Positions 38,051-49,820 of a stretch of 64,000 bases of DNA are shown piece by piece; positions within the stretch are counted from its first letter, which is position 1, and every line of letters begins with the position of its first letter. The notes beneath the pieces are model-generated. The model did no database searches. It worked only from the letters and a program-made list of their open reading frames with translations, and had not been told where the DNA came from. Location: NCBI GenBank assembly GCA_949752735.1, contig OX457042.1, positions 36,733,868-36,797,867 on the forward strand. Reading direction: 5' to 3'. A program made the position numbers and the translations under genes. Origin of the DNA: Lumbricus terrestris. Taxonomy: Eukaryota > Annelida > Clitellata > Crassiclitellata > Lumbricidae.

Positions 38051-38145
38051 CAGTAGTAGTAGTAGCAGTAGTAGAAGTAGTAGTGGTAGTAGCAGTAGTA
38101 GAAGTAGTAGTGGTAGTAGTAGTAGTAGTACATGTAGTTGCAGCA
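37740..38145. repeat. (AGT)n/(AGC)n microsatellite
   Basis: AGT-type trinucleotide run with AGC, GGC and GAAGC variants. All Leu, Tyr, Thr or Val frames across it are artefacts. Confidence 0.97.
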
Positions 38146-38289
38146 GCAGCAATAGTTTGATCAATGATCATGATGTTGAATACTGTATTTTAATAGTAGT
38201 AGTATCAGTACCAGCTATAGTTACTTAGTAATAGTATATCAGTAATAGTAGCAATTTAAAAATAGTAACAATAGATTGCTTATTATTAA

Positions 38290-39150
38290 TATCAAATGAC
38301 GTAACAATGAGTCTTTATTCTCTAAATTTAAATTACTAGCCATGGACGCTTGTCATAATTGATGTTGCGTAACAACTGGGCTTTAATTTAAAATGTCTAA
38401 TAAACGATTCTAATTGAAATTAAGTAACAATGGACTTTTATTCTCTATATTTAGGCTTAATTAATAACAATGTTTCATAGCTATAGTGACGTAAAGCTTC
38501 ATAACTACAGTGACGTAACAAAGGCGTAGACATCCGGTAATTCTTTGAATTATAAATTTAAACTTACTGACAACAATTTGTTCCTAAATTGAAAATGACG
38601 TAACAATAAGACTTTAAACTCTAAATTTAGACCTAACGCGACATTATTAATAACAATGAACACTTTTCATAATTGCAGTGACGTAACATACCCTGTTCTC
38701 TACATTTCTAAATTTAGACTAACTAATGGTTGTCATGGTAATTATTATAAATGACGTAACAATGGGTCTCTATTCACAGTCAAGACATAATATTATTGTT
38801 GCATCGCTTCAATTGTGAGAAGCGTGCATTATTAAAACGCTTTAAAATAACTTTGAGAGTATTAAGTCGCATTGTTACGTCACTTAGATTATGAAATCAT
38901 CTGTTAATAATTTCAGACTGATAATTATTGTTTCATCAATTTCATTCTGAAAAGTCTATTAAAGATAAAAATTAGGAGTAGCCTCCGAGTAGGCCTATAA
39001 AGACCAATTGCTGCATCACTTTATCATGAAACATGTCCATGTTTAGCAACTTTAAATTTAGAAATGCATTAATGAAGCACGTCCATTGTCATCAAATAAG
39101 CCTAAATTTAGAGAATAAAGACCTATTGTTTTGTCATTTCATTTAGCCTA
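38290..39150. repeat. Degenerate array of TGACGTAACAAT units with inverted half
   Basis: Plus-orientation units built on TGACGTAACAATGAGTCTTT and CTCTAAATTTAGAC recur near 38294, 38420, 38510, 38592, 38676 and 38749. From about 38860 to 39150 the same words appear inverted (CATTGTTACGTCA, CTAAATTTAGAGAATAAAGA). Units are 70-100 bp and diverged. No gene is present. Confidence 0.75.
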
Positions 39151-40332
39151 TGAAGTATTCTTAGCAATTTAAAAAACTACTCTTCCAATTATTACTACTA
39201 TACCACAACACACTGGCGCTATATCATTCAGTCAAGACCGCAATTGACAAACTGTTCTGTTCACTCAGGCGCCAGGTTCAAATCAGAGGAGGCTAGTCAA
39301 GCTGAGGAGATAGCGTGGTGGAACAACGGTGATAATATGATATGGTGATGATGGTGATATGGTGATGATGGTGGTTAAATAGTGGAACCTGATTAGAATA
39401 AATATGCGATTTAACTACATGGGATTATAGCTTGAAGAGCTGTTCGGTTTGGGTGTACTCCTTATGGTCATTTTTACTGTATTTGTCATTTTACGTCATG
39501 CTGCTACGGATGCTTTCACTTGTGTTTGTTACGGCTAATTTAAGGTATAGTCTATCGCATCACTGATACTGATAATCTTGAGATTTGGTGCGGCTATAGA
39601 GGAAACTGCCATAATAAGGAATATAATACTTACTGAATTACTTCGGCTACTTGTTATTAATGTACCTTTACGGGTTATTTAACTTGTACTGGTCATCATA
39701 TTATTATTATACTTGTGACTAAGTGGTCAGCTTCTTCTTCTTCTTTACTCATCTGCCCTTAAGCATATCCAAGATTTAAACGACACCATATTCCTGTCTA
39801 TTCTGAGTTAAGCTGCTGCATGGTAAGCAAGGATTCTATATTTAGAGGATAGGTTTCTTGTATAAAAAGCATGTATATCCGTTTTATATATGGTGTCGTT
39901 GGTTAGTTCTATTTTTAGTAGGCGATCGTCGCGCCGCCTGGTGAAGCGGACGTAAAGGCTCTTGTAGACAACAACAAACTCGGCACGCGCAATGTGGTGT
40001 TCATCGATTAATTGTAAGATTTCGAGGAAGAAAAATCCTGGATTGTCTTTATTTCGGTTTCCAAAAAACGAAGAAAGGTAAATGATGCTATGATTTTAGA
40101 TATTGCTTGAAATTTGCTTGGTTAAGTAATCTAAATCGCATAAACATGCGGTCGGCATTGCGAACGAATTCGGCTGTATAACTCTGTGTGTACATTCGGT
40201 CAATCGTGTCTGACATTGATTCGAAAAGTCAGACATCTGTTTTGTTTTCCCGTAACTTCGCCGAGTAATAAATTAAAGCAAATAATAAGTAATTGAGAGG
40301 TAACAATTTGCATTGCTACATGTGTTTGGCAG

Positions 40333-40611
40333 ATGCAGGCGATGAGTACAATTATGCGACGTCAGGATCTAGTGAAACGCTCTGCAGCGTATTTATCTGA
40401 AAGCTGTGGACTGTGTGCCGACCACTTTGAGGAGAGTCAATTCATGAAAAGCCAAAGGCGAGACAGCTTGGTGTGGAATGCAGTGCCACCAACACTGTTC
40501 AATGTTCCAAATCTACCCAAGAGACTTCAGTCGTGTCGCAAGCTACCACTGCCTCGAAAGCCATCTTTACCTCGAAAGCCACGTGCAGATGTTTCAACAC
40601 CACCAGGTTAG
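40333..40611 (+). CDS. THAP-domain C-terminal half exon
   Basis: Preceded by GTGTTTGGCAG, a good acceptor. It holds the second zinc pair as C-x2-H (CADH) and the AVPPTLF motif that closes THAP domains. A Lys/Pro-rich tail with a repeated PRKP motif follows. Confidence 0.7.
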   Translation: MQAMSTIMRRQDLVKRSAAYLSESCGLCADHFEESQFMKSQRRDSLVWNAVPPTLFNVPNLPKRLQSCRKLPLPRKPSLPRKPRADVSTPPG

Positions 40612-40698
40612 AAATAAAATTTTGTAGGACTTGTTTGCAATTTGTTTTAGTATTTAAAATCTAAATCTGATATCTAGTTTAGTTTCAGCATCCTAGTA

Positions 40699-40800
40699 CA
40701 GTGGTTCTCAAACTTCTGCAGGCCACGGACCGGCAATAATTTTTGGCTGAAGCTCGCGGACCGTTAACTGAAATGGCGAGTGCAAAAACCGACCTTTAAT
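40699..40800 (+). mobile_element. hAT terminus fragment
   Basis: CAGTGGTTCTCAAACTTCTG followed by GCCACGGACCGG is the classical terminus of Charlie-like hAT elements. No matching right end or target duplication was found, so its extent is unknown. Confidence 0.55.
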
Positions 40801-42929
40801 TATAACATAAAGACTTAGAAGTCTATTTGTAATTGGCGGTTTGTTTCAATAATTAAAACATATCCCTATAATAGCATTTTACTTATTTCTCAATTTAATT
40901 CTCATTTAATTGAAAATTAAAAAGTTGAACTCAAAGTTTAACCGTGAAAAACTGCCCAAACAGGCTTTTTGCGTTAGCTCATAGATCCTTGAAATGCTTC
41001 AAACACATTGTTTATATTTCAAATTTTATATTATTTTAGAAAGTTTACTAATCTACATCTAGCATTGAATTCAGAATGAATTTAAATTGTTTGAATGTGC
41101 CATGTGGATGAACATAAAGTGCTTGCAATTATATATCCCATTGTAGTGCTCATTGCGACAATAAAAATATTAATTGAAAAGATCTCTGGTAAACCCATAG
41201 CTTGACTTGAACTAATGCTACAATCCACGCATCATTTGACACTGTTAACACGATGTTTTCTACATTGCAGTAATTTTTTACTCATATTTTTAAAATGTTT
41301 CTACTTCCACTTTTTACCCCTTGCTTGTAGCATGTAAGCAGAGTGTCTTTAAATATGCTTGTGCAATTACATACGGTTAGTTAGACTTGTGATTCTTAGA
41401 CAAGAACGCTGAGCAGTAAATGCTTGCATTTTCATTCATTCATTCATTCATTCAGAAAACGACCGAGAAGGCTCGACGCTGTCTGGTAGCATATGTTTAT
41501 ATGTTTTACCTATGTTTGTTTTTACAGGACAATCAGTTCGTTCTTGGAAGCATGATCTACAGTACTGATGAACTCACCGTCGCCTCTCGTACTACATCTG
41601 ACAGGTCCGAAAACTACGCGCAAAGAAAATAGACAATTCCATGTCAATGAATGAAATTATTAAGGCTGCATCTAAGTAGCTAAGTCATATGATATGCAGT
41701 CCTTTACAGTTTCTTCAATGTCAGCTAGGTGTTCTTCCAGGTGACTTGCTGCCTAGTGATGCTATTGTCACAGCTGAACTTGTGGAACGCATGGATAAAT
41801 TATTTGATTCCTGCAATGGTGTAAATTTCAAGGATGTAAAAATTACTCGACGTCCACTGACAGCCACTTCTTTCCATGTAAAATTCTGGCAAGACTGCAT
41901 AAGTTGGTTTTCTCATTGGAAATTTATTGGATCGAAAACAAAAATTTATTGCGTTGATGGCTGGAGACTATCTCTCTCCGCTCTGCTGCATTTATGGGAA
42001 GCAGTCAAACCAGACTTGAAATTTATGATGCCTCGTAGATTAAATCAGGATTGCCTTGAAAGCTACTTTGCATCCATTCGGCAGAAAGGTGGATTTAGTG
42101 ATAATCCGTCAGCGGGTAAATTTCGTAGTGCAATGCGCCAGGGTATAGCAAATAATCTCTTGTCAAGTTATGCTAATGGAAACTGTGAGAGCAATGACGA
42201 TGAAATTTTACTTTGTCTTCATAAATTAGCAAACTCCCCTGTGAAAGAAGTTGGAGATTTGGTGCCAACAAATGAACTAGTTATTGCATGTTCTTCAGCA
42301 TCTAATGTATTTGCAAGTAACCTTCATGTTACTCAGGTTTATGATTTGGCCACTCTTAATGCCATGGCATATATTGGTGGGTATGTTGCAAAAAGGGTTC
42401 ACATGGTGCATCCATGCCCGTGGTCTATATGGCTTATTGAACATTTTTTGTGTGCATACTGTGAAATCTCAAGGGCTTCTGTATATTTGTCATCATCAAC
42501 ATGTTGCCATCGTTTGTGACTGTCACACATTTTACATTCTTAGTGGAACATTTTATTATATGCACTTTAAAAATAGAGGAACATTCAATTTCATTGCATG
42601 TATGTTGCATATGCCTGCACCTGTACGCTTTAGCATTGGCTTTGAACATCATTCTGTGAATATCAGTAACTCAGCCAATGATAGCTTTTTGTAAGACTTT
42701 GTTCCTAATGATTTTGTATGTACGAGTTGCTATTAGAACTGAAATGGTTATAAGTATTGTGCTAAACTTGTATTGGATTAAATGTTCTTAGTTGGTGGAA
42801 AATGATGTAACTAAGCAAAACGACCTGTATTTATGTTATGCAGAGGAATAAAAATTTAACATGACTTAGATTCTTCCACCTGCTGTATTACTCCCATGAC
42901 TTAAATGAGACCTGCTGAAATTGTATTGC

Positions 42930-43030
42930 TGGCGCCGCCACTGGCTAGAAGAAAAGGTGCATTCTTTATTCATTCATTCTATGAATTTATATAACGCCCC
43001 TTCAATTCTACTCAGAGGCGCTCCCAGCCC
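42930..43030. repeat. MITE-end and SINE-tail fragments
   Basis: TGGCGCCGCCACTG at 42930-42943 equals the right end of MITE family B. ATAACGCCCCTTCAATTCTA and CTCAGAGGCGCTCCC at 42991-43025 match the minus-strand SINE tail. Confidence 0.65.
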
Positions 43031-43034
43031 AGCC

Positions 43035-44780
43035 ACGGCGAAAAAAACAAGATAGATTTATGAACAAAGTTTACTGGTGAGATGTAGTAAATGAAGCTTT
43101 GAAAGGCCATTCCAGATTGACAGCCTAAATGGAAGCTGGATTGATGACATGGGGTTGATGTCCTTCCCTCGAGTTTTCTTAGGTAAAATCATAAAGGCAT
43201 GTAGGCTAATCATAAAGGCATGAAGTTAATGTTAGTCTGGACTGTCTGGGATATCCATAGTCTCAATGCAAAAGCCATTTAATGCCGTATACGGTGACAG
43301 CCAAAGCAAAGACCTTGTATTATCTTTGGCCAAAGTGTCAGAAACTTCTTAACTATTAACGCAATGCATTAGTAGGACCGTCGTGAGATGTGATGCTAAC
43401 TGGCAGCAGTCACAGAACGACGCATGCCTATTAGCCCATGCTAGCATAATCGGAACACTTGATTGCATCAGACAGTGACAGTAATTAACATTGAGTGTCT
43501 AGATTGAGTTTATAGGTTCATATAGGGTACAGCTGCTCAAGCGCTTTATTTCAACGTCAACTCTTCTCGATCTCATCGTATCAGACGCAAACAATTCGTC
43601 GATACCATGGGCTAGGCCCATGTTGAATCCGGCTTGGGACGCCTCGTAAAAATTTCAAAATTAGCCTTAAAATTATGTAACATGCCATATTAATGGTGAT
43701 AGACATTACAGCGTATATTGAGCACGATGTTTCACTCTACGTATGCGATTGTTTATTGCTTTAAAGATAATTATTCATCGTTTTCTACATAGCATCCGCA
43801 ATGCATTCGTTAAGGAAACACGCGCTTTTACGCCCGCTTCGCTAGGAGCGCCACGTTACACGCTCGGCGCATGGGTCTGCGTCGGACGCCATTTTCCTGT
43901 ACAAGGCGCTCATATAAGAACTTTCCTGTCCTGTGTATAAATCGTCCTTGCATGGTAAGCTAAGGGAGCTAATGTTCCCCGTCTGATGTTCGTCTGAACT
44001 GCTGCAGGGTTAATTCATCAATTCGATTGATCATCATGTAGATGACGATTAGGTCGATTTATTCCACACGATCACAGAAACACTTTCATCTGATTCTCCT
44101 TAGATCTGTCACGCAGAAATGCACCTATAATGCCATTCATTTTATGCGATTTAACTGCACATCGTTTATGTAGAAATATTCCGCAATTACCTTCACGTTT
44201 ATGGAACGGTCAGGACTACATATACTACTCACAATTAGATACTCAGTTTTTTTTATTCGAATAATTCGACTAATTCGACTTCGCATTTAGCTGATCCACT
44301 TATTGTGCTCCTAGCCTCCTAGCAGTGTGTGCGTGTGTGTGTCAGTTTTTGGAAGATATTTATTGTGATAGGCCTACATTTATTAAGCGCCGCTTTATAA
44401 TGATCAATTATTAATCTATGGAGCTGATCACTGTGAGCAGTAGTGAACAATAGTGAGCGAAAGATTTCCAACAAATCTCTACGCAGTAAAAGTTTAATTA
44501 TTGGAAGCTCGAATAGTGTTCGTAATTCCGGGTTACAAGGCGAATTCTCTATAAGCAATCGGATACAGTGTTCCACTTGATACTTCTTGTCGTATCGCCT
44601 AATTCTACTCTTCTACCGGAAGTTTGGAGTAAACGTGAAGAGCATTGTGAGTTTTCGATGAATTAAAGCGTTGAAATGTTGATGATGCTTCAAGAAAAAT
44701 TTGCCGGAATGGTGGGTTATAAATTAATCAGAGTGACAATTAAGAAAGAAGAGTTGACGTCACGCGTGTTGTAGCATATA
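43035..44780. other. Intergenic stretch, no gene recognised
   Basis: No coding potential or repeat family recognised on either strand. Confidence 0.45.
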
Positions 44781-44782
44781 TA

Positions 44783-44923
44783 GGGTGGTCCAGCATAAAT
44801 GAACCAAATTTGTACATATACTTGAGTGAAATATCTTTAATTTGACGCATAAAGTATAAATAAATTCCAAAAATTGGCGGAGTTATATGCATTCAAAGTT
44901 GGTTCATTTATGCTGGACCACCC
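44783..44923. mobile_element. 141-bp hairpin MITE, Tc1/mariner-like
   Basis: Starts GGGTGGTCCAGCATAAATGA and ends in its inverted complement, 25 bp near-perfect at each end. TA precedes it; TG follows on the right, consistent with a mutated TA duplication. Confidence 0.85.
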
Positions 44924-45442
44924 TGTATACGTCTTACAATTCTGATAGATTCCGTAAATGTCAAATGTTTATGCGAGAGCCCGACTCACTGCGCATGCGC
45001 ACACGATACATCTCTGAGATGTCGAAACGACTTATTAGATAGGTGCTGGTCTTTTTACGATGCTGGTCATTTGCGGGCATGTGTAATTTCTGCGTTAAAG
45101 CCACTCATTGAGACCACCATTCAATCGGACTGCCATGGCTTATCAAGCCAGAGAAACTGCGCCATTTGCCACGTATACTTTTAAGATAAATGTTGAGTCT
45201 CTGCATTTCTAGCCAACTACTTGGATCAATGATCCTCGTCATTGCGGTGCTATTCAACTGGTCACGAAGTAGGACCCACACTGAGCTGCGACTGCATTTC
45301 TAAGCACAACCTAGTCGCCTCCCGTGGACTCATTTTATCAGATTTCCTACACTCACTCCTTGTTTCGCATTCTGTCCCTGATGCCCAGACTAGAATTCAT
45401 TAACCACAAGGTTTCCAACATTTCGAGTACATGCAACTTTAT

Positions 45443-46040
45443 TAATGAATGACATGCTCAAGGTCCCTATGCTGCGGCTTGAGGTGGATTCTAACCTGGA
45501 ACCCTCCGGCTCCAAGTCACCGAGCCCACCGCTACACAACCGCTCCCCACGATAGTTCTTTCCTTAAAAGAATGCAAAAAATCAAAAATAAGCTGTTGAT
45601 TATCACTACCTGCTTCACAATTATGTCTGAACTCCTTTTTATAAATTAAAACAGTGTAGCTAGTCGCCCAGGCGACCCAGCGTCAGATTGCCTTAATTCC
45701 ATTTATTTATTTTACAGTTTGTTCTGTCAGATTATTTTAATGACCAAAGAAGTCACCTGTATTCAATCGCATTGTTGCGACTGATTCTACTAACTTAGGC
45801 CATTATAAGTGCTTAGTCCATTCCGCGCATGCGCATCGGGCATCGCATTTCTGTCACTCGTCCGTCATTGATTCTACACTGTTTTAATTTATAAAAAGGA
45901 ATTCAGGCATATGAAGCAGGTAGTGATAACCAACAGGTTTTTTGCATTCTTTTAAGGAAAGAACTATGGTGGGGAGCGGTGGTGTAGCGGTGGGTTCGAA
46001 TCCACCTCAAGCCGCAGCATAGGGACCTTGAGCAAGTCAT
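45443..46040. repeat. Long inverted repeat containing two SINE copies
   Basis: The left arm (about 45443-45660) and right arm (about 45874-46040) are inverted copies: SINE body, SINE head, then TAGTTCTTTCCTTAAAAGAA and TATAAATTAAAACAGTGTAG. The right arm lacks about 35 bp of the SINE head. The spacer is about 210 bp. A transcript would fold into a long hairpin. Confidence 0.88.
45449..45550 (-). mobile_element. tRNA-derived SINE, copy 6 (left arm)
   Basis: Minus-strand head and part of the body; the B-box is mutated to GGTTAGAATCC. Confidence 0.8.
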
Positions 46041-46140
46041 TCACTAGCAATTGCTCGTGCGCTTCTGCGTGAAATTCCGATTCAGTGTCCGCACTGCAGT
46101 CTGGAGCGCCTCTGAGTAGTAAGCTTGAAGGGGTGCTAAA
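45966..46140 (+). mobile_element. tRNA-derived SINE, copy 7 (right arm)
   Basis: Plus-strand copy with GGTGGTGTAGCGGTGG and an intact B-box GGTTCGAATCC, but the spacing between the boxes is shortened by a deletion. The tail reads CTTGAAGGGGTGCTAAA. Confidence 0.88.
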
Positions 46141-46756
46141 GCGAATGCGAGAAGTGAATAAAATAAATATCAATTGCAGGGACGTCATTTGGGGGGGGCA
46201 GGGGGGGGCATTTGCCCCCCCCTGAATTTGAGAAAAAAACTATTTTTTATGTGTATATCTGTGCATTTTGTCATTTATGTCAGAACTTTGCACACAGTGG
46301 TGTCCTAGAGTGATAGAAACTCCCAAGAGATTGAATGGATCTCGTGTGCTAAATTTGAAAATAGCTAAAATTGCAGCGCACCCCTAGAGAGGTCAACAAT
46401 GTACAAGCCAGGGCCGTAAATCCTGATGATGAAAGGGATGGAGCTTCCTCCCTATCTATACCGAGGTCCATGCTGTACATCTTAATCCAGCGAAAGGCTG
46501 ACTTTGACCCTAAATGGAGGGTCAGCAAGCTAGGTGACTTCTAAGTCTCGCAGTATGATATATAGCGAGCATTGTGGACACCGATACTGGAAACCTTAGC
46601 CTACTCTGGGCCAGATTCCACTGAAAACAGATGTCGTTGACAGATATGCCGAAGCCGGAGTAGAGGTCTGAGGAGGAATGTGACGACTAATTTATCAGAC
46701 TGGACGCATTAAGTGTTAGGGGATAGGAAAATTAAGGCAGCTGCATAACGTGTTGG

Positions 46757-46794
<38 letters not shown>

Positions 46795-46895
46795 TTATTA
46801 TATATATTTGTGCGTCAGTAGGTTACATAGTATTCTGCGTGAGCTTTGAGAGTGGGAGTAGACACCTAAGAATAGTTATATAGTATGTTAGTCAC

Positions 46896-47312
46896 GGGTG
46901 CGAGGCCTGGGTGATAACGAAATACATAGAACAAAGACTTATGGCCTTCGAAAGAAAGTGCTACAGGAAAATACTAAGAATAGGGTGGATGCAGAAGGTA
47001 AACAACACAGAACTATACAAGCGAGTGCAGCTAAAGGAAAACATCATGCAGAAGCTGATCAGAAGAAAACTAGGATTGTTCGGGCACATCTGCAGAATGG
47101 ATAACAGCAGGAAGATCAAAGCACTGATGTTCGGACGAATGGACGGGACAAATAAGAGAGGAAGGCCGCATAGGGAATGGCTCGACGACGTATCCGACTG
47201 GGGCAAAACCTCGCTTCAGGAGCTGAGCAGAAGGATGGAAGGACCTGGTGAAGAAGGCATCGGACACCTACGGGCGTTGAGCCCACGGTTGTTGATGATG
47301 ATGATGATGATG
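46896..47312 (+). mobile_element. 5'-truncated LINE end nested in hAT-like element
   Basis: Encodes YIEQRLMAFERKCYRKILRI, LGLFGHICRMDNSRK and KRGRPHREWLDDVSDWG, the C-terminal end of a non-LTR reverse transcriptase polyprotein. It ends in a GAT trinucleotide tail. The target duplication ATGTTAGTCAC lies at 46885-46895 and 47313-47323. Nearly identical to the copy at 49821, so both are young. Confidence 0.9.
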
Positions 47313-47567
47313 ATGTTAGTCACAGAACCAAGATCAGTTCATTTCGAGACCTAATATTGAAGTGTCTATAGAGGATTATTAGTGAATGTCAAATAAGTTA
47401 AATTGATAAATCATAGCCTAGGCTACAGAGAGTGCTCTGCTTTGCCTTTTAAGTTCTTTTCTGCTTGTTTCCAAGTCACAGTAGGCCTAGTCGCTAGCAG
47501 CTGTATAAAGGTGTGATGGTAAGTACAAGTCACTCTGTTTTTCTCACATGGCCTGAATCAGGACCGC

Positions 47568-47606
47568 CTCCGAGTAAGAATCTTGAAGGGCGCTATATAA
47601 ATAGAC
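47568..47606 (+). repeat. SINE/LINE 3' tail fragment
   Basis: CGAGTAAGAATCTTGAAGGG then CGCTATATAAAT, the tail shared with the SINE family, followed by ATTG repeats. Confidence 0.65.
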
Positions 47607-47684
47607 CTATTGATTGATTGAATCATTGAACGAGATAAACAGTGCCAGTGCAAACGACTACAACTGCCTATAACAGAGAGAGAC

Positions 47685-47685
<1 letters not shown>

Positions 47686-47763
<78 letters not shown>

Positions 47764-47917
47764 TTATGTCATTGCATAACTGTAGGCTATAATGTAACCG
47801 GATGCGTTCTGTCATACTGTCAACCCGATTAATTTTTGTTGAGTAAAGAATATTATTATTATAATTACGCAGACAATCCAGACATCGTGCAACACCGGCT
47901 CGCGATAGCTTGCAGTT

Positions 47918-47979
<62 letters not shown>
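47686..47979. repeat. (GA)n and (TA)n microsatellites
   Basis: GA run 47686-47758 and TA run 47918-47979 inside the hAT-like element. Confidence 0.97.
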
Positions 47980-47981
<2 letters not shown>

Positions 47982-48055
47982 CTAAATACGAAGCATAAGC
48001 TAGCTAAGTTTTGCCCCCCCCTGAAAAAATCTGAAATGACGTCCCTGATCAATTG

Positions 48056-49430
48056 TCCGAGAGATGGTGAGAATTTGATGAAGCTGTTGTCAGACAACCG
48101 ATCACCTCTCTCCTCCATGACTAACTCTCCTTGCTCCATCTTTTAAATCTCTCCTCCTCACTCTTTCCTCCTATTTTCCTCTTTATCTTGCTCTTTCTGT
48201 CTTTGTATCTGCCTCTATCTGTCTGTCTGTCTCTGCCTGTCTGTCTATGTCTCTGACTATAATATGTATGTATATATATAATACCGGTATACATCTTATA
48301 TCCTTCTCTGTCCCTGTCCCTCCTCATCTACGTATCTCCATCCCTCTGCCTCTGTCCATCTCTGCATGTATCTCGCTCTCTCCTGTTTGAGTCAGTTTGA
48401 CTCATATTTTCTCATCCTGTCTCTCTCGTCTCCATATTCTTCTGCCTGTCTTTGTCGATTGATGTATCTTGTGCTAACACCGTAGCACGCCTGTCCAGAT
48501 TTGACGAGACTATAATGAACATATACTGGCAGGGTCAGATTAAAGACCTCTGTCTCCTCCTCTTCCAATTCCCCTTTTCATCCTACTTCAAGCAGTCTTT
48601 CTCCACCTCTTACTCCTCAGCTTCCTTCTTCCGTTGGTTCACTTCCTCTCCATCTTCTTCCTCCCGTCTTCTCGTTTGGCTTCCTTCCCTCTTTTTCACC
48701 TCCAAAAGTTCGTCTTCTACTCTGTTTCCGCTTCATAGCCATATTAGCCAATAATTCTATCCATATTAAAGAAGACGTCGCTGAAGGATCGAACTATACC
48801 GATCGATTTCGTTCGAAGACGGTTTCAGCGTTCGAAAGGTTATCGCTGACGACTTGAAGTGACCTGATCAATCCCTCTTCCTCGGTCAAACCCTCCTCCT
48901 CCTCCTCTGACCGTCCTTTCCAGCCAGCGACTCCTACCTACCCAGAAAGAAGGTCTAATCCATCACTCAGGTTGAGATTACACGGTTGACCTGAGGACGC
49001 AAACGTCACACTCAATGTGCAACGTTTTGAGACGGTCCATCGTTGCTCATCTATTTCTCTGGCATAGCCTACATCTTCTGCTGCTGCTGCTGCTGCTGCT
49101 TCTGCTGCTGGCTCCTCTTACCTTCTTCTATGCTGGCTTATTTCAGAGGCGACGTGTTATTTCGTCGTGGTGATATAATGTAGAAATGCTATTAATGTGT
49201 TGATGTGTTTATGTGCGCAATGTGTGTGCGTTTAATGCCAGAGAGCACTGCATGGTCGGCATTTACTGCAACAAGAATCGGCATTCTTCTGCTTCGTCCA
49301 CTTATGATGCTCATTGTAGCGATTGGATTGGAAAGTCAAGCTAAAGAAGTCAGCATGACTTTTATGACTCTCCAGTCAAAGCGCTATGCATTATATATAA
49401 ACACAAATTATTCAGATGTCTGCTTAATTC
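48056..49430. other. Intergenic, pyrimidine-rich, no gene recognised
   Basis: TCTG and TC-rich low-complexity text at 48120-48760 and a CTG run at 49078-49110. No coding region supported. Confidence 0.5.
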
Positions 49431-49431
49431 A

Positions 49432-49570
49432 TACATGCATACATACATACATACATACATACATACATACATACATACATACATACATACATACATACAT
49501 ACATACATACATACATACATACATACATACATACATACACACACATACATACATACATACATACATACAT
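49432..49570. repeat. (CATA)n microsatellite
   Basis: Tetranucleotide run of about 34 units. Confidence 0.98.
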
Positions 49571-49820
49571 AATATATACATAATATACATAATATATACA
49601 TTATATATATACATGCATACAAACGTTAGCATTAAGATATCTACGTTTCAGAGCTTATTCGTTACGGTCGATGTCTGCTTTACCAGCTGTTGTTGCCGAC
49701 GTCACTGTCATTAGTTCCCCCAGGTGCCTCCATCATCCATTATGGCCTCTTTTCCGTCATACAGACTTAGCCTAATATGTTTGAAATCTATGAATATTAT
49801 TCCTAGACTGCATCTCGATT

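Larger units (their letters stand above)
40016..42519 (+). pseudogene. THAP / P-element-type transposase gene, fragmented
   Basis: Several pieces of a THAP9/P-element transposase occur in order. A THAP start-like piece near 40016-40077 (NPGLSLFRFPKNEE) ends at a GT donor. The second half of the THAP zinc finger is at 40333-40611 (SESCGLCADHFEESQFM, WNAVPPTLF). The C-terminal part is at about 41706-42519, with VTAELVERMDKLFDSCN, CVDGWRLSLSALLHLWE, LNQDCLESYFASIRQKGG and YIGGYVAKRV, typical of the family. The central catalytic region is missing, the THAP exon phases do not match cleanly, and no terminal inverted repeats were seen. It is most likely a decayed P-type transposon; a domesticated gene with undetected exons is possible. 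Confidence 0.8.
46177..48047. mobile_element. hAT-like element, family D, with nested insertions
   Basis: The termini CAGGGACGTCATTT and AAATGACGTCCCTG are inverted. A perfect 8-bp duplication ATCAATTG flanks the unit at 46169-46176 and 48048-48055. Near the left end, eight G, CATTTG and eight C form a hairpin; a C-run lies near the right end. The 1871-bp interior has no transposase and contains a LINE end (46896-47312), a SINE tail (47568-47606), and GA and TA microsatellites. Confidence 0.88.

Noticed and set aside
37603..38171. Tyr-, Leu-, Thr- and Val-rich frames
   Set aside because: AGT microsatellite.
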